NCBI GenBank assembly: GCA_025352265.1
Contig: JANXTS010000039.1
Coordinates: forward strand, 39,502-103,501
DNA length: 64,000 nt
Source of the DNA: Variovorax sp.
Lineage (GTDB): Bacteria; Pseudomonadota; Gammaproteobacteria; Burkholderiales; Burkholderiaceae_C
Direction: 5' to 3'
Under the pieces are notes generated by a model, which saw only the letters and a program-made list of their open reading frames with translations, did no database searches and was not told the origin of the DNA. The position numbers and the translations under genes are program-made. How positions within the stretch are numbered: the stretch's first letter is position 1; each line of letters begins with the position of its first letter. Shown piece after piece: positions 8,618-18,329 of this stretch.

Positions 8618-9663
8618 GACCGGGCCGCCCGTGCCTTGCGCTGCCAAGGCAAGAGGTCGGTCAGACCGGCCAGGCCATTGGGCATGGCCCAGACCACCAG
8701 GATAAACACGGCCCCGAGAAAATAGAGCCAGCCTTCCGGAAAAAGCTCTGACAGATAGGACTTGAGGAAACCAATCAGCAGGGCACCGACCACGGCCCCC
8801 GGAATCGACAGTCGTCCGCCGACCGCTGCATAGATGACCATCTCGACGGAGGCGACCACACCGATCACGCCGGGTGCGATGAGTCCGACCTGCAGGCTGT
8901 AGAACGCACCGCCGATGGAGGACAGGACGGCTGCCACGGCAAAGACGAAGGCTTTCATATGGGCCGTGTCGTAGCCGCTGAAACGCGCGCGGTCCTCACG
9001 GTCCCTGATCGCAATCAGTATCTTGCCGAAACGGCTGCGCACGATCGCCAGCGAAAGCACCATCACCAGCACCATCGCGGCCACTTCGATGAAGTACATC
9101 GTGCGTTTGGCGCTGTCACTCAGGATGTCCCAACCCAGCAGCGTGCGGAAATCGGTAATTCCGTTGGCGCCGCCGGTGTCGCCTTGCTGGCCGATCACCA
9201 CCACGGTCAGCGTGAGTGCCAGTGACAGCGTGACGATGGCAAAGTAGACCCCGCTCACGCGTTTGCGAAAAATGGCATACGAGAAGACATAGGCCAGTAC
9301 CGCCGGGATCAGCAGGACGGCAAGCAATGTCCACCCGAGTGAGTGAAACGGTTGCCACCAGGCGGGGAGTTGCTCGACACTGCTCCACACCATGAAGTCG
9401 GGCAGTTCCGGGGCAGAAGCTTCGAGCTTCAGGAACATCGCCATCATGTAGCCACCCATGCCGAAGAACATGCCTTGGCCAAGGCTCAACACCCCGCCAT
9501 AGCCCCAGGTCAGCACAATGCCGACCGCCACAAAGCCGAAGGCAAGGTACTTGCCGATCAGATTCAAACGAAACGCGTCGAGCGCGGCGGGCAGCACGAC
9601 CGCCAGCAGCAAGGTGACCAGCAGCACTGCGAGAACGTCGGAGCGACGTTGCATGTTTGGCAT
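8614..9663 (-). CDS. urtC: Urea/amide ABC transporter permease UrtC
   Basis: Membrane permease of 349 residues of the LivM/UrtC class with about 9-10 hydrophobic segments (for example LAVLLVTLLLAVVLPAALDAF near the N-terminus and GVIGVVASVEMVIYAAVGG near residue 255). The conserved permease loop GYDTAHMKAFVFAVAA and the segment GYGGVLSLGQGMFFGMGGYMMA identify the family. The start MPNMQRRSDV is 4 bp after the urtB stop with AAGGA upstream; a longer N-terminal reading is not supported. With UrtB it forms the inner-membrane channel. Confidence 0.92.
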   Translation of the reverse strand: MPNMQRRSDVLAVLLVTLLLAVVLPAALDAFRLNLIGKYLAFGFVAVGIVLTWGYGGVLSLGQGMFFGMGGYMMAMFLKLEASAPELPDFMVWSSVEQLPAWWQPFHSLGWTLLAVLLIPAVLAYVFSYAIFRKRVSGVYFAIVTLSLALTLTVVVIGQQGDTGGANGITDFRTLLGWDILSDSAKRTMYFIEVAAMVLVMVLSLAIVRSRFGKILIAIRDREDRARFSGYDTAHMKAFVFAVAAVLSSIGGAFYSLQVGLIAPGVIGVVASVEMVIYAAVGGRLSIPGAVVGALLIGFLKSYLSELFPEGWLYFLGAVFILVVWAMPNGLAGLTDLLPWQRKARAARS

Positions 9664-9667
9664 GGTG

Positions 9668-10570
9668 TCAGTTCCTTGAGCGCACGGCGAAAAGACCATT
9701 CGGGCGGAAATAAAGCACCACGATCACCAGCAACAAAATGGTGGCTTTGGCCATCGAGCCACTTAGCAGGAACTCCATCCAGGTCTGGGATTGGGCGATG
9801 GCAAAAGCCGACAGGGCCGTGCCAAAAAGACTTTGCACCCCGCCGAAAACCACCACGATGAAGGAGTCGACAATGTAGAGCTGGCCGGTCCCGGGGTTGG
9901 TCGATCCGATCATGGTGAACACGCATCCGGCAATGCCAGCCAAGCCAGAGCCCAGGGCAAAGGTGATGGCATCGACCCGGTTGGTATCGATACCGACCGC
10001 GCCGGCGATCGCACGGTTTTGCGTCACGGCCCGCACCTTCAGCCCCCAGCGGGTTCGGTACAGCAACAGGTAAACCGCGACCGCGACCACGGCTGTCAGC
10101 GCCACGATGAAAAGGCGCGTCAGCGGCAACTGGATGCCACTGACGGGCTCCCACGCACCGGCCAGCCAGGTTGGCAGCGGCACGCTGACTTCCTGCGCGC
10201 CGAAGATGTTGCGGTAAGCCTGTTGCAGCATCAGGCTCAGTCCCCAGGTGGCAAGCAGCGTGTCGAGCGGGCGGTTGTAAAAGAACCGTATAAAGCCTCG
10301 TTCCAGCAAATAACCAAAGGCAAAGGTGACGGCAAAGGCAAACGGAATCGCCGCGAAGAGATAGACGTCCATCCAGCCGGGCGCGAAGCGTTCAAAGAAT
10401 TTGGCGGCAACGTAAGTCAGGTAGGCGCCCAGCGCCATCAGTTCGCCATGCGCCATATTGATGACGCCCATCAGGCCAAACACGATTGCCAGACCCAGCG
10501 CCATGAGCAACAAAATGGTGAACAGGCTGACCCCGTTGAACACCTGCATCACCGCAATATCAAAACCCAT
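9668..10570 (-). CDS. urtB: Urea/amide ABC transporter permease UrtB
   Basis: LivH/UrtB-class permease of 300 residues. The start MGFDIAVMQVFNGVSLFTIL was chosen because an upstream extension of about 24 residues looks non-membrane and lacks a ribosome site. Family motifs are GLAIVFGLMGVINMAHGELMALGAY (about residues 28-52) and NRAIAGAVGIDTNRVDAITFALGSGLAGIAGC. It lacks the long N-terminal domain of some proteobacterial UrtB proteins and is the short transmembrane-only form. It follows urtA by 93 bp and pairs with UrtC. Confidence 0.92.
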   Translation of the reverse strand: MGFDIAVMQVFNGVSLFTILLLMALGLAIVFGLMGVINMAHGELMALGAYLTYVAAKFFERFAPGWMDVYLFAAIPFAFAVTFAFGYLLERGFIRFFYNRPLDTLLATWGLSLMLQQAYRNIFGAQEVSVPLPTWLAGAWEPVSGIQLPLTRLFIVALTAVVAVAVYLLLYRTRWGLKVRAVTQNRAIAGAVGIDTNRVDAITFALGSGLAGIAGCVFTMIGSTNPGTGQLYIVDSFIVVVFGGVQSLFGTALSAFAIAQSQTWMEFLLSGSMAKATILLLVIVVLYFRPNGLFAVRSRN

Positions 10571-10663
10571 GGCACTGCTGCTTTCGTGAAGAAACCTGAA
10601 ATGCTGGAGTCGCCTGGAGCCCAGCACGAAGGGTGCCGGCATTGGTCGCCGGCAACACTTTCC

Positions 10664-11842
10664 TTACAGCTTGGGGAACGGGTTTGGTTCGATCATTGGG
10701 GACTCCCAGACAATGTCGAACTGACCATCGGGGCGCGCGCGGCCGATGCGCACTTTCTTGGCGACGTGGTGGTTGCCCGCGACGCGGACCAAACCTTCCG
10801 GTGCCTGGAGCTCCATGCCTGGCGCGCTCGCCACGACTTTTTCGATATCAAAGGACTTGGCCTTTTCGACCATCATCTTCCACAGGTAAACGCTGTTGTA
10901 GGCGCACTCCATCGGATCCCCGATGACGCGCTCCTGCCCGTACTTGGCCTTGAAGGCCTTGACGAATTTTTCGTTGGCCGGTGATTTGATGCTCTGGAAA
11001 TACCCCATGCAGGCGTAATAGCCGGCGGCATTGTCTTTGCCGATGCCTTCGATTTCGTTTTCCGAGACCACGGTTGACAGCAAAACCTGTTTCGTGCCGT
11101 CGAGGCCCGCGGCGCGCAGTTGCTTGTAAAAAGCCACGTTGGAGCCACCCACCACCGTGCTGTAGATCACGTCGGGCTTGGCAGCCTTGATCTTGTTGAT
11201 GATCGAAGAAAACTCGGTGTGACCCAGCGGAACATATTCCTCGCCCACGACCTTGCCGCCAGCTTTCACAATGGTGGGTTTGGCGATCTTGTTGCAGGTG
11301 CGCGGATAGATGTAGTCGGAACCGACCAGGAAGAAAGACTTGCCTTTTTCCTTGGCCAGCCAGTCAATCGCCGAAATCACCGACTGGGTGGCTTCTTGCG
11401 AGGTATAAAACACATGCTTATCCTCTTCCTGGCCTTCGTAGTAGGTCGGGTAGAACAGCAGACCCTTGGTCTGGCTCAGCACTGGCAGCACCGCCTTGCG
11501 TGAGGCCGAGGTGTAGCAGCCGATGATGGCGGCCACCTTGTCGCGCTCGATCAGCTTGCGCGCCTTCTCGGCGAACACCGAGTTTTCGCTCGCCCCGTCT
11601 TCAATGACCACTTCAATCTTCTTGCCCATCACGCCGCCTGCGGCGTTGATCTCTTCGATGGCCATTTTTTCGGCGTCGACCAGTGAGGCTTCGGCGATCG
11701 CAATGGTGCCCGAGAGCGAGTGCAACAGGCCGAGCTTGACGGTGTCCTGTGCGAAAGTTCGAGTGACCGTGCCGGCGGCGGCACCCAGCACGAGCATGGT
11801 GCTTCCGGCTTTCACGATCTGGCGGCGATTCATCGGGTTCAT
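10664..11842 (-). CDS. urtA: Urea/short-chain amide ABC transporter substrate-binding protein
   Basis: Periplasmic binding protein of 392 residues that starts the transporter operon. The N-terminus MNPMNRRQIVKAGSTMLVLGAA with cleavage near TFAQ is a twin-arginine-type export signal. The mature domain has LHSLSGTIAIAEASL, IIGCYTSASRKAVLP and VGSDYIYPRTCNK, the signatures of the UrtA/FmdD/AmiC amide-binding family. The ATG is preceded by AGGA 8 nt upstream. Urea versus short-chain amides cannot be separated by eye. The neighbouring amidase favours amides, as in the Methylophilus fmd system; ammonium-limitation control is likely from family knowledge, but I found no clear sigma54 promoter. Confidence 0.9.
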   Translation of the reverse strand: MNPMNRRQIVKAGSTMLVLGAAAGTVTRTFAQDTVKLGLLHSLSGTIAIAEASLVDAEKMAIEEINAAGGVMGKKIEVVIEDGASENSVFAEKARKLIERDKVAAIIGCYTSASRKAVLPVLSQTKGLLFYPTYYEGQEEDKHVFYTSQEATQSVISAIDWLAKEKGKSFFLVGSDYIYPRTCNKIAKPTIVKAGGKVVGEEYVPLGHTEFSSIINKIKAAKPDVIYSTVVGGSNVAFYKQLRAAGLDGTKQVLLSTVVSENEIEGIGKDNAAGYYACMGYFQSIKSPANEKFVKAFKAKYGQERVIGDPMECAYNSVYLWKMMVEKAKSFDIEKVVASAPGMELQAPEGLVRVAGNHHVAKKVRIGRARPDGQFDIVWESPMIEPNPFPKL

Positions 11843-11976
11843 GTCAAAGTTCCTAGTGGTTGTGTAGTTCGGGAATCCGACCCAGGTCGCCGTCAAACGC
11901 TGAAGCTCACGGCAGCCCTCCGCAACAAGTCGCCGTTACCCGTCCATCCCAATTGCTTTTTCGAATCGGAAAGCAA

Positions 11977-12013
11977 AAAGCCCCGAACCGGTGGTGAACC
12001 GGTTCGGGGCTTT
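11977..12013 (-). terminator. Rho-independent terminator after fumC
   Basis: Perfect 16-bp inverted repeat (AAAGCCCCGAACCGGT and its complement) with a 5-nt loop. On the minus strand the hairpin is followed by TTTTTGCTTT, the orientation needed to end fumC transcription, 161 bp after the fumC stop. The rest of 11843-12173 holds the urtA leader; I see no convincing promoter or sigma54 element in it. Confidence 0.85.
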
Positions 12014-12173
12014 GTTGCCCGACACCTGACTGGCAGCACTGGCAGTCGGTGTCGATTAATGGGTAACGATTTCTCGTTGAGCAGACTCTAAAAGGGGCCC
12101 CAACGCGCTGTCATCGGGATTTTGACTGATAGACGTATCAAATTGCCCGTGCTATTCGAAAACCCGACCTTCT

Positions 12174-13559
12174 TCACCGACCGATCATGTTCTCCGGCAC
12201 CACCCAGGCATCGAACTGCTCACCTGTGAGGTGCCCTGAAGCCACGGCCGCCTCGCGCAGGCTGCTGCCTTCCTTATGCGCCTTTTTGGCGATGTAGGCC
12301 GCCTTGTCATAGCCGATGTGCGTGTTCAGCGCCGTCACCAGCATCAGCGAGCGTTGCACCAGTTCGGCGATGCGCTCGCGGTTCGGCTCGATGCCGACGG
12401 CGCAATGGTCGTTGAAGCTCACCATGCCATCGGCCAGCAGCCGCACGCTCTGCAGGAAGTTGTGCGCCACCATCGGGCGGAACACGTTGAGCTCGAAGTT
12501 GCCCGACGCACCACCGATGTTGATGGCGACGTCGTTGCCCATCACCTGCGCGGCCAGCATGGTGACCGCCTCACTCTGCGTCGGGTTGACCTTGCCCGGC
12601 ATGATCGACGAGCCCGGCTCGTTCTCCGGAATACTCAATTCGCAGATGCCGCTGCGCGGGCCGCTGGCCAGCCAGCGCACGTCGTTGGCGATCTTGTTCA
12701 TGCTGGCGGCCAGTGTCTTGAGCGCGCCGTGCGCATGCACCAGCGCATCGACCGAAGCCATCGACTCGAACTTGTTCGGCGCGGTAATGAAAGGCAGCCC
12801 CGTGAGGCGCGCCAGTTCGGTCGCCACCTGCTCGGCATAGCCCTTGGGCGCATTGAGCCCGGTGCCGACCGCCGTGCCGCCGAGCGCCAGCTCGCACAGG
12901 TGCGGCAGTGCGGCGCGCACATGGGCTTCACCGTGTTTCAGCTGCGCCGCGTAGCCCGAAAATTCCTGGCCCAGCGTCAGCGGTGTCGCGTCTTGTAGAT
13001 GGGTGCGGCCGATCTTCACGATGTCCATGAAGTCAGTCGACTTCTGCTCCAGCGTGCCGCGCAGCTTGGCGATGGCCGGCAGCAGCTTGTGGGTGAGCGC
13101 CTCGACGGCAGCCACATGCATGGCGGTCGGAAACACGTCGTTGCTCGACTGGCTGCGGTTGACGTCGTCGTTCGGATGCACCAGCCGCCCTTCGCCACGC
13201 TCTCCGCCGAGCAACTCGCTCGCGCGGTTTGCCAGCACCTCGTTCACGTTCATGTTGGTCTGCGTGCCGGAGCCGGTCTGCCACACCACCAGCGGGAACT
13301 CGTCCGGGTGTTTCCCGGCGATGACTTCATCGGCCGCGGCGACGATGGCCTGAGTCTTCTTTTCGTCCTGCAAGCCGAGCGCGTGGTTGACCACCGCCGA
13401 CGCCCGCTTGACCTGCGCCAGCGCCGTGATGATTTCACGCGGCTGGCGCTCGCCCGAGATGTCGAAGTTCTGCAGAGAGCGCTGCGTTTGGGCGCCCCAG
13501 AGCTTGTCCGATGGAACGTCGATGGGGCCGAAAGTGTCGCGCTCGGTGCGTGTGGTCAT
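12174..13559 (-). CDS. fumC: Fumarate hydratase class II
   Basis: Protein of 461 residues of the aspartase/fumarase superfamily. It interconverts fumarate and L-malate in the TCA cycle, is oxygen-stable and is normally tetrameric. The family signature [13 protein letters not shown] is at about residue 318, with the conserved [14 protein letters not shown] at about 97 and the substrate-region [21 protein letters not shown] at about 128. Length equals typical FumC (460-467). It lies divergent from the solute-binding gene at 13765, with its own terminator downstream. A separate class I fumarase is encoded 1.5 kb away. Confidence 0.97.
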   Translation of the reverse strand: MTTRTERDTFGPIDVPSDKLWGAQTQRSLQNFDISGERQPREIITALAQVKRASAVVNHALGLQDEKKTQAIVAAADEVIAGKHPDEFPLVVWQTGSGTQTNMNVNEVLANRASELLGGERGEGRLVHPNDDVNRSQSSNDVFPTAMHVAAVEALTHKLLPAIAKLRGTLEQKSTDFMDIVKIGRTHLQDATPLTLGQEFSGYAAQLKHGEAHVRAALPHLCELALGGTAVGTGLNAPKGYAEQVATELARLTGLPFITAPNKFESMASVDALVHAHGALKTLAASMNKIANDVRWLASGPRSGICELSIPENEPGSSIMPGKVNPTQSEAVTMLAAQVMGNDVAINIGGASGNFELNVFRPMVAHNFLQSVRLLADGMVSFNDHCAVGIEPNRERIAELVQRSLMLVTALNTHIGYDKAAYIAKKAHKEGSSLREAAVASGHLTGEQFDAWVVPENMIGR

Positions 13560-13764
13560 GAGGAGAAGCTGTAGTCGCAGTGATGAAACGGAGCGTCAGT
13601 ATGGGCCGAACAAGAAAGGTTCTCACTGGCAGGGATTTCAAAAGCGCCCGCGGTCAGAGGCATCTAAGGGATAGTCCCTGCGCAGAAATGTCGCGTGGGA
13701 GACGTTAGCGCCGCGACGCGCGCCCTACTGTCCTTCTCCATAACAAAACCCATTGGAGACACGC

Positions 13765-15021
13765 ATGCAGCGCTTAGGTTTCATCCGCCCGGTCCGGTCG
13801 TTGCTGTGCGTTGCAGCGCTCGCCGCATGCGGCGTAGCGTCGGCCGCAGAGACGGTCAAGATCGCCTTCATCGAGGTGCTTTCCGGCGCCTTCGCATTCA
13901 CAGGCCAGAGCTCGCTCAACCAACTGCGCGAAGTCGTCGCGCAACTCAACGCGAATGCCACGCCGACCGACCCGAAGCTTGAAATCGTCCCGTTCGACGG
14001 CAAAGGTTCACCGCAAGAAAGCACGGTGGCGCTGAAGGCTGCTTCCGACCAGGGCATCCGCTACGCGACCCAGGGCGGTGGCTCCGGCGTGGCGTTTGCG
14101 CTGGTCGACGCGATCAACAAGCAGGCCGATCGCGACCCGAACAACGCGATGGTCTACCTCAACTATTCGGCGATGGACCCGGGGTTGACCAACGACAAGT
14201 GCAGCTTCTGGCACTTCCGTTTCTATCCCTCAAGCGAGATGCAGATCGAAGGCCTGACGACCTATCTGCAGAAGAAGCCGGACGTGAAAAAGGTGTTCCT
14301 GTTCAACCAGAACTACACGCACGGCCAGCAGGTCGCCAAGGCCTCGCGCGCCTACCTCGCCAGAAAGCGGCCCGACATCCAGATCGTCGGCGAGGACTAC
14401 GTGCCGATCGCCACGGTGCGCGACTTCGCGCCCTACGTCGCCAAGATCGCCGCGTCGGGCGCCGACACGGTCATTACCTCCAACTGGGGCACCGACCTCG
14501 GCCTCCTCTTTAAGGCCGCCAAGGACTACAACCTCAACATCAATTTCTACACGTTCAACGCCAACAATCCGGGCATTCCGGCGCAGATGGGTTCGTGGGG
14601 CGTCGAGAAAGTCAACGTGATGTGGAACTGGGGCAGCAACGCACCGACGCCCGCACTCGAAAAGATCGCCATGGCATACAAGAAGAAATCGCCGGAAGAC
14701 GACTTCATCTACGCGTCGCACTGGTACACCATGAACATGCTGCGCGCTGCCATGCGGCAGGCCAAATCGACCGACCCGAAGAAGGTCGCGTTCGCCCTGG
14801 AAGGCATGAAGTACGAGAGCCCGGTCGGCGAAGTCGAGATGCGCAAGGTCGACCACCAGATGCTCGCGCCCATCTACCTCGGCGTGTGGGCCAAGCAGGG
14901 GAGCCCCGGCGTGAAACACGACGCCGACAACACCGGCTACGGCTTCCGCTCCGAAGTGGTGTGGGATTCGTATGTGAGCGCGCAGCCAACGTCCTGCCAG
15001 ATGAAGCGCCCGCCGGCCTGA
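13765..15021 (+). CDS. Branched-chain amino acid-type ABC transporter substrate-binding protein
   Basis: Periplasmic binding protein of 418 residues (Leu/Ile/Val-binding type I fold). A Sec signal peptide with a hydrophobic core (LLCVAALAACGVASA) ends near residue 31 at ASAAE. The mature part starts ETVKIAFIEVLSGAFAFTGQ, a standard opening for the family. GGAGA lies 6 nt before the chosen ATG. The C-terminus contains a Cys (PTSCQMKRPP). It is a stand-alone binding protein with no permease or ATPase genes next to it, so it must share a transporter elsewhere or act in sensing. The ligand is not deducible. Confidence 0.85.
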   Translation: MQRLGFIRPVRSLLCVAALAACGVASAAETVKIAFIEVLSGAFAFTGQSSLNQLREVVAQLNANATPTDPKLEIVPFDGKGSPQESTVALKAASDQGIRYATQGGGSGVAFALVDAINKQADRDPNNAMVYLNYSAMDPGLTNDKCSFWHFRFYPSSEMQIEGLTTYLQKKPDVKKVFLFNQNYTHGQQVAKASRAYLARKRPDIQIVGEDYVPIATVRDFAPYVAKIAASGADTVITSNWGTDLGLLFKAAKDYNLNINFYTFNANNPGIPAQMGSWGVEKVNVMWNWGSNAPTPALEKIAMAYKKKSPEDDFIYASHWYTMNMLRAAMRQAKSTDPKKVAFALEGMKYESPVGEVEMRKVDHQMLAPIYLGVWAKQGSPGVKHDADNTGYGFRSEVVWDSYVSAQPTSCQMKRPPA

Positions 15022-15088
15022 CGCCAGGTACATCGCGGGGCGGTGGGGGATAATTTCGGCTCCCCACCGCACAACAAAAGACCGCACG

Positions 15089-16642
15089 ATGACCACCACC
15101 ATCCAGCAGGCCGACCTGATCGAATCGGTCGCCGCCGCGCTGCAATACATCAGCTACTACCACCCGACCGACTACATCGCGCATCTGGCCAAAGCGTACG
15201 ACCGCGAACAGAGCCCAGCTGCCAAGGACGCGATCGCACAGATCCTGACCAACAGCAAGATGAGCGCGACCGGCCACCGGCCGATCTGCCAGGACACCGG
15301 CATCGTCAACGTGTTCCTGAAAGTCGGCATGGATGTGCGCTGGGGCGGCTTCACCGGCAGTCTGGACGACGCCATCAACGAAGGCGTGCGGCAGGGCTAC
15401 AACCATCCCGACAACACGTTGCGCGCATCGGTCGTGGCCGATCCGGAGTTCGACCGCAAGAACACCAAGGACAACACGCCGGCGGTGATCTTCACCGAGA
15501 TCGTGCCTGGCAACACGCTCGAGATCACGGTCGCGGCCAAGGGCGGCGGCAGCGAGAACAAGAGCAAGCTGGTGATGCTGAACCCGGGCGACAGCGTGGT
15601 CGACTGGGTGCTCAAGACGGTGCCGACCATGGGTGCAGGCTGGTGCCCGCCCGGCATGCTCGGCATCGGCATCGGCGGCACCGCAGAGAAAGCCGCGCTG
15701 ATGGCCAAGGAAAGCTTGATGGACGACCTCGACATGCACGAGCTGCAAGCCAAGAAGGCATCGGGCGCCGAGCTGACCAAGGTCGAGGCACTGCGCATCG
15801 AGCTGTACGAAAAGGTCAACGCGCTCGGCATCGGGGCCCAGGGCCTGGGCGGCCTGTCGACGGTGCTCGACATCAAGATCAAGATGTACCCGACACACGC
15901 TGCCAGCAAGCCCGTCGCGATGATCCCCAACTGCGCGGCCACGCGGCACGCCCATTTCGTGATGGACGGCAGCGGCGCCGTGTACCTCACGCCGCCGTCG
16001 CTCGACCTGTGGCCCGATGTCGACTGGGCGCCCGACTACAAGAAGAGCAAACGCGTCGACCTCGACACGTTGACGCCCGCCGAAGTGGCGAGTTGGAAGC
16101 CCGGCGACACACTGCTGCTCAACGGCAAGATGCTCACGGGCCGCGACGCAGCGCACAAGCGCATCGCCGACATGCTCGCCAAGGGCGAGAAATTGCCGGT
16201 CGACTTCAAGAATCGCGTCATCTACTACGTCGGCCCCGTCGATCCGATCGGGGACGAAGCTGTCGGCCCCGCTGGTCCGACCACCGCCACGCGCATGGAT
16301 GGCTTCACCGAAATGATGCTGGCGCAAACCGGCTTGATCGCGATGATCGGCAAGGCGGAGCGCGGTCCGGTCGCCATCGAAGCCATCAAGAAGCACAAGA
16401 GCGCCTACCTGATGGCGGTTGGCGGCGCGGCCTATCTGGTGAGCAAGGCCATCAAGACAGCCAAGGTGGTGGGCTTTGCAGACCTAGGCATGGAAGCCAT
16501 CTACGAGTTCGACGTGGTCGATATGCCGGTGACCGTAGCGGTCGACGCTGGCGGCACCAGCGTCCACATCACCGGCCCGGCTGAATGGCAGAAGCGCATC
16601 GCTTCCGGCGCGCTCAAGACGATCGCGCTGGAAGCGATTTGA
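15089..16642 (+). CDS. fumA: Fumarate hydratase class I (iron-sulfur)
   Basis: Protein of 517 residues matching the class I, [4Fe-4S]-dependent fumarases (FumA/FumB). The N-terminal catalytic domain carries RPICQDTGIVNVF (Cys near residue 70) and ends with VAMIPNCAATRHAHF; the third cluster ligand is probably the Cys of GAGWCPPGM. The C-terminal swivel domain begins near DLDTLTPAEVASWKPGDT. It performs the same fumarate/malate reaction as FumC but is oxygen-sensitive. Its stop overlaps the probable murI start. Having both enzymes in one locus fits a bacterium facing varying oxygen and iron. Confidence 0.95.
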   Translation: MTTTIQQADLIESVAAALQYISYYHPTDYIAHLAKAYDREQSPAAKDAIAQILTNSKMSATGHRPICQDTGIVNVFLKVGMDVRWGGFTGSLDDAINEGVRQGYNHPDNTLRASVVADPEFDRKNTKDNTPAVIFTEIVPGNTLEITVAAKGGGSENKSKLVMLNPGDSVVDWVLKTVPTMGAGWCPPGMLGIGIGGTAEKAALMAKESLMDDLDMHELQAKKASGAELTKVEALRIELYEKVNALGIGAQGLGGLSTVLDIKIKMYPTHAASKPVAMIPNCAATRHAHFVMDGSGAVYLTPPSLDLWPDVDWAPDYKKSKRVDLDTLTPAEVASWKPGDTLLLNGKMLTGRDAAHKRIADMLAKGEKLPVDFKNRVIYYVGPVDPIGDEAVGPAGPTTATRMDGFTEMMLAQTGLIAMIGKAERGPVAIEAIKKHKSAYLMAVGGAAYLVSKAIKTAKVVGFADLGMEAIYEFDVVDMPVTVAVDAGGTSVHITGPAEWQKRIASGALKTIALEAI

Positions 16643-17508
16643 GCGATCGACCCATTGGTGTGTTCGATAGCGGCATCGGCGGTTTCAGCGTGCTCAACGC
16701 GCTGCAGGCGGAGTTGCCTGACGAGCGCTTCGTCTATTTCGCCGACACGGCCCACGCGCCGTATGGCGAGCGCGGCGACGACTACGTAGCGGCACGCACC
16801 CGCGCTGTGACGCGCCACCTGATCGACGCGCACGACATTAAGGCGATGGTGGTCGCATGCAACACCGCCACCGCCGCTGCGATCCACCTGCTGCGCGCTG
16901 ATCACGCCGCCCTGCCCCTGGTTGGCGTCGAGCCGGCACTGAAGCCGGCCGTGGTGATCAGCCGCACGCACCGCATCGCCGTGCTCGCAACGCGCAGTAC
17001 CCTGGCGAGTGTCAAGTTCAACGCCTTGCATGCATCCCTCGCCTCGCAGGCCGATTTCAGCCTGGTGCCATGCGACGGCCTCGCAGCGGCCATCGAAGCG
17101 AACGACACCGCCGGCATCGCGTCGCTGTGCGCAAGGTACACCGCGGCTGTGGGCACGTTCGGCAGTGCGGCTGGCGAGTTCGACACGCTGGTGCTCGGCT
17201 GCACGCACTATCCGTTCGCCGCGGAACAACTTCGAGCAAGCACAGGCGCTCAAGTGCACTACATCGACACGGGTGCGCCCGTCGCGCAGCAGACGCGGCG
17301 GCTGCTGGCTGCCTCCGGGCAGCTTGCGGTTAGCAGGGCCCAAAAGGAAGAAAGGGCCGACGCAACGGATGCGGCATGCACGACCTTGCTCTTCAGCAGC
17401 GGCGATCCGTCACCACTCGATGCGGCGGCGAGCCGCTGGTTGCGTCGATCGGCGGCGCCGGCAATCTTGTTTTCAACGACGGCTTTGGCGACTGCCCGAT
17501 CAACGTGA
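16639..17508 (+). CDS. murI: Glutamate racemase
   Basis: Protein of 289 residues converting L- to D-glutamate for peptidoglycan. The first catalytic Cys lies in VVACNTATAA (about residue 74) and the second in LVLGCTHYPF (about 190). The N-terminal PIGVFDSGIGGFSVL and FADTAHAPYGER motifs are diagnostic. The start is uncertain: a TTG at 16639 overlaps the fumarase stop and gives LSDRPIGVFDSG, close to the usual N-terminus, while an ATG at 16585 would add 18 atypical residues inside the fumarase gene. A low-similarity insertion (SRAQKEERADATDAACTT) interrupts the C-terminal part. Confidence 0.93.
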   Translation: MSDRPIGVFDSGIGGFSVLNALQAELPDERFVYFADTAHAPYGERGDDYVAARTRAVTRHLIDAHDIKAMVVACNTATAAAIHLLRADHAALPLVGVEPALKPAVVISRTHRIAVLATRSTLASVKFNALHASLASQADFSLVPCDGLAAAIEANDTAGIASLCARYTAAVGTFGSAAGEFDTLVLGCTHYPFAAEQLRASTGAQVHYIDTGAPVAQQTRRLLAASGQLAVSRAQKEERADATDAACTTLLFSSGDPSPLDAAASRWLRRSAAPAILFSTTALATARST

Positions 17509-17540
17509 TTTTCCCGATCCGCGCAAACCCCATACCCCAC

Positions 17541-18311
17541 ATGATCAGCCGCATGCGCGCACCGCTGATCGCCGCAGTGCTGGCCGGCTTCAGCATTGCC
17601 GGTCACGCGTCCTGCGACAGCGGTCTCGCCGAGCGGATGCATGAAAAACTGCACCCCAAGCGCCAGCTTGACCACGAGCGCGCTGTCTGCCAGCCATGGC
17701 GGGGCGTGCCGGGGCGTTTCATCGTCGTGCTGCCACTGGTCCGGCCAGGCTCGGAAGCGCACATGGCCGATTTCGACCTCGACGTCATGGTTGTGCAGCA
17801 GGCCGACAACGGCAATGCCGAGCGGGCCAAGGTCATCAGCCGCACGTTCGAAGAATCAGCGCTCTCCGAAGACGCGGTTCGCATCGCCGACATCAAGGTC
17901 GACACCGCGCGTTACACGCTCGCACCGGACACGCGCGCGTTCGGGCTGCGCATCGCGCGCCGGGGCAGTTCGCGCGCCAATCCGTTCTCGAACGAAACGC
18001 TGACCCTCTACCTGCCGCACGGCCCCAAGCTGCTGAAGGTGCTGGACGAGCTCGAGACGACGCTCGAGCGCGGCGAATGGGACACCAACTGCAACGGCAA
18101 CTTCGAGACGGTGCAGGGCAGCCTTTCGATCGCGCGGACGATCAGCAATGGTTATGCCGATCTAGTGCTGCATCAAACGCGGTCGGGAACGCGGTCGGTC
18201 GCGCAGGGAGACGAATGCACGACGCAGGAACGGCCGACGAAGTTCGGCTCGAAAACACTTCGCTTCGATGGCACGGCGTACCGCGCATCGGAAATCAGCG
18301 CGGGATACTGA
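17541..18311 (+). CDS. Conserved exported protein of unknown function
   Basis: Protein of 256 residues with a Sec signal peptide (MISRMRAPLIAAVLAGFSIAGHA, cleavage about residue 23; a second ATG lies 12 bp downstream). The mature protein has at least four Cys residues, which suggests disulfides in the periplasm, and no recognised catalytic motif. It starts 32 bp after murI on the same strand and is convergent with the next gene (18-bp gap). I do not recognise the family. It reads as a real gene from its codon pattern and signal sequence. Confidence 0.6.
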   Translation: MISRMRAPLIAAVLAGFSIAGHASCDSGLAERMHEKLHPKRQLDHERAVCQPWRGVPGRFIVVLPLVRPGSEAHMADFDLDVMVVQQADNGNAERAKVISRTFEESALSEDAVRIADIKVDTARYTLAPDTRAFGLRIARRGSSRANPFSNETLTLYLPHGPKLLKVLDELETTLERGEWDTNCNGNFETVQGSLSIARTISNGYADLVLHQTRSGTRSVAQGDECTTQERPTKFGSKTLRFDGTAYRASEISAGY

Positions 18312-18329
18312 CGCGCTGAGAAGGACGAC

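Noticed and set aside
11843..12173. Sigma54/NtrC promoter for the urt operon
   Set aside because: I looked for TGGCAC-N5-TTGC; the nearest stretch (AGCACGGGCAATTTG on the minus strand, near 12140) lacks the required GG and TTGC, and it lies beyond the fumC terminator.
14705..16396. 563-codon minus-strand frame opposite class I fumarase
   Set aside because: Shadow of the fumarase and solute-binding genes; low-complexity His/Arg/Ala content and no motif.
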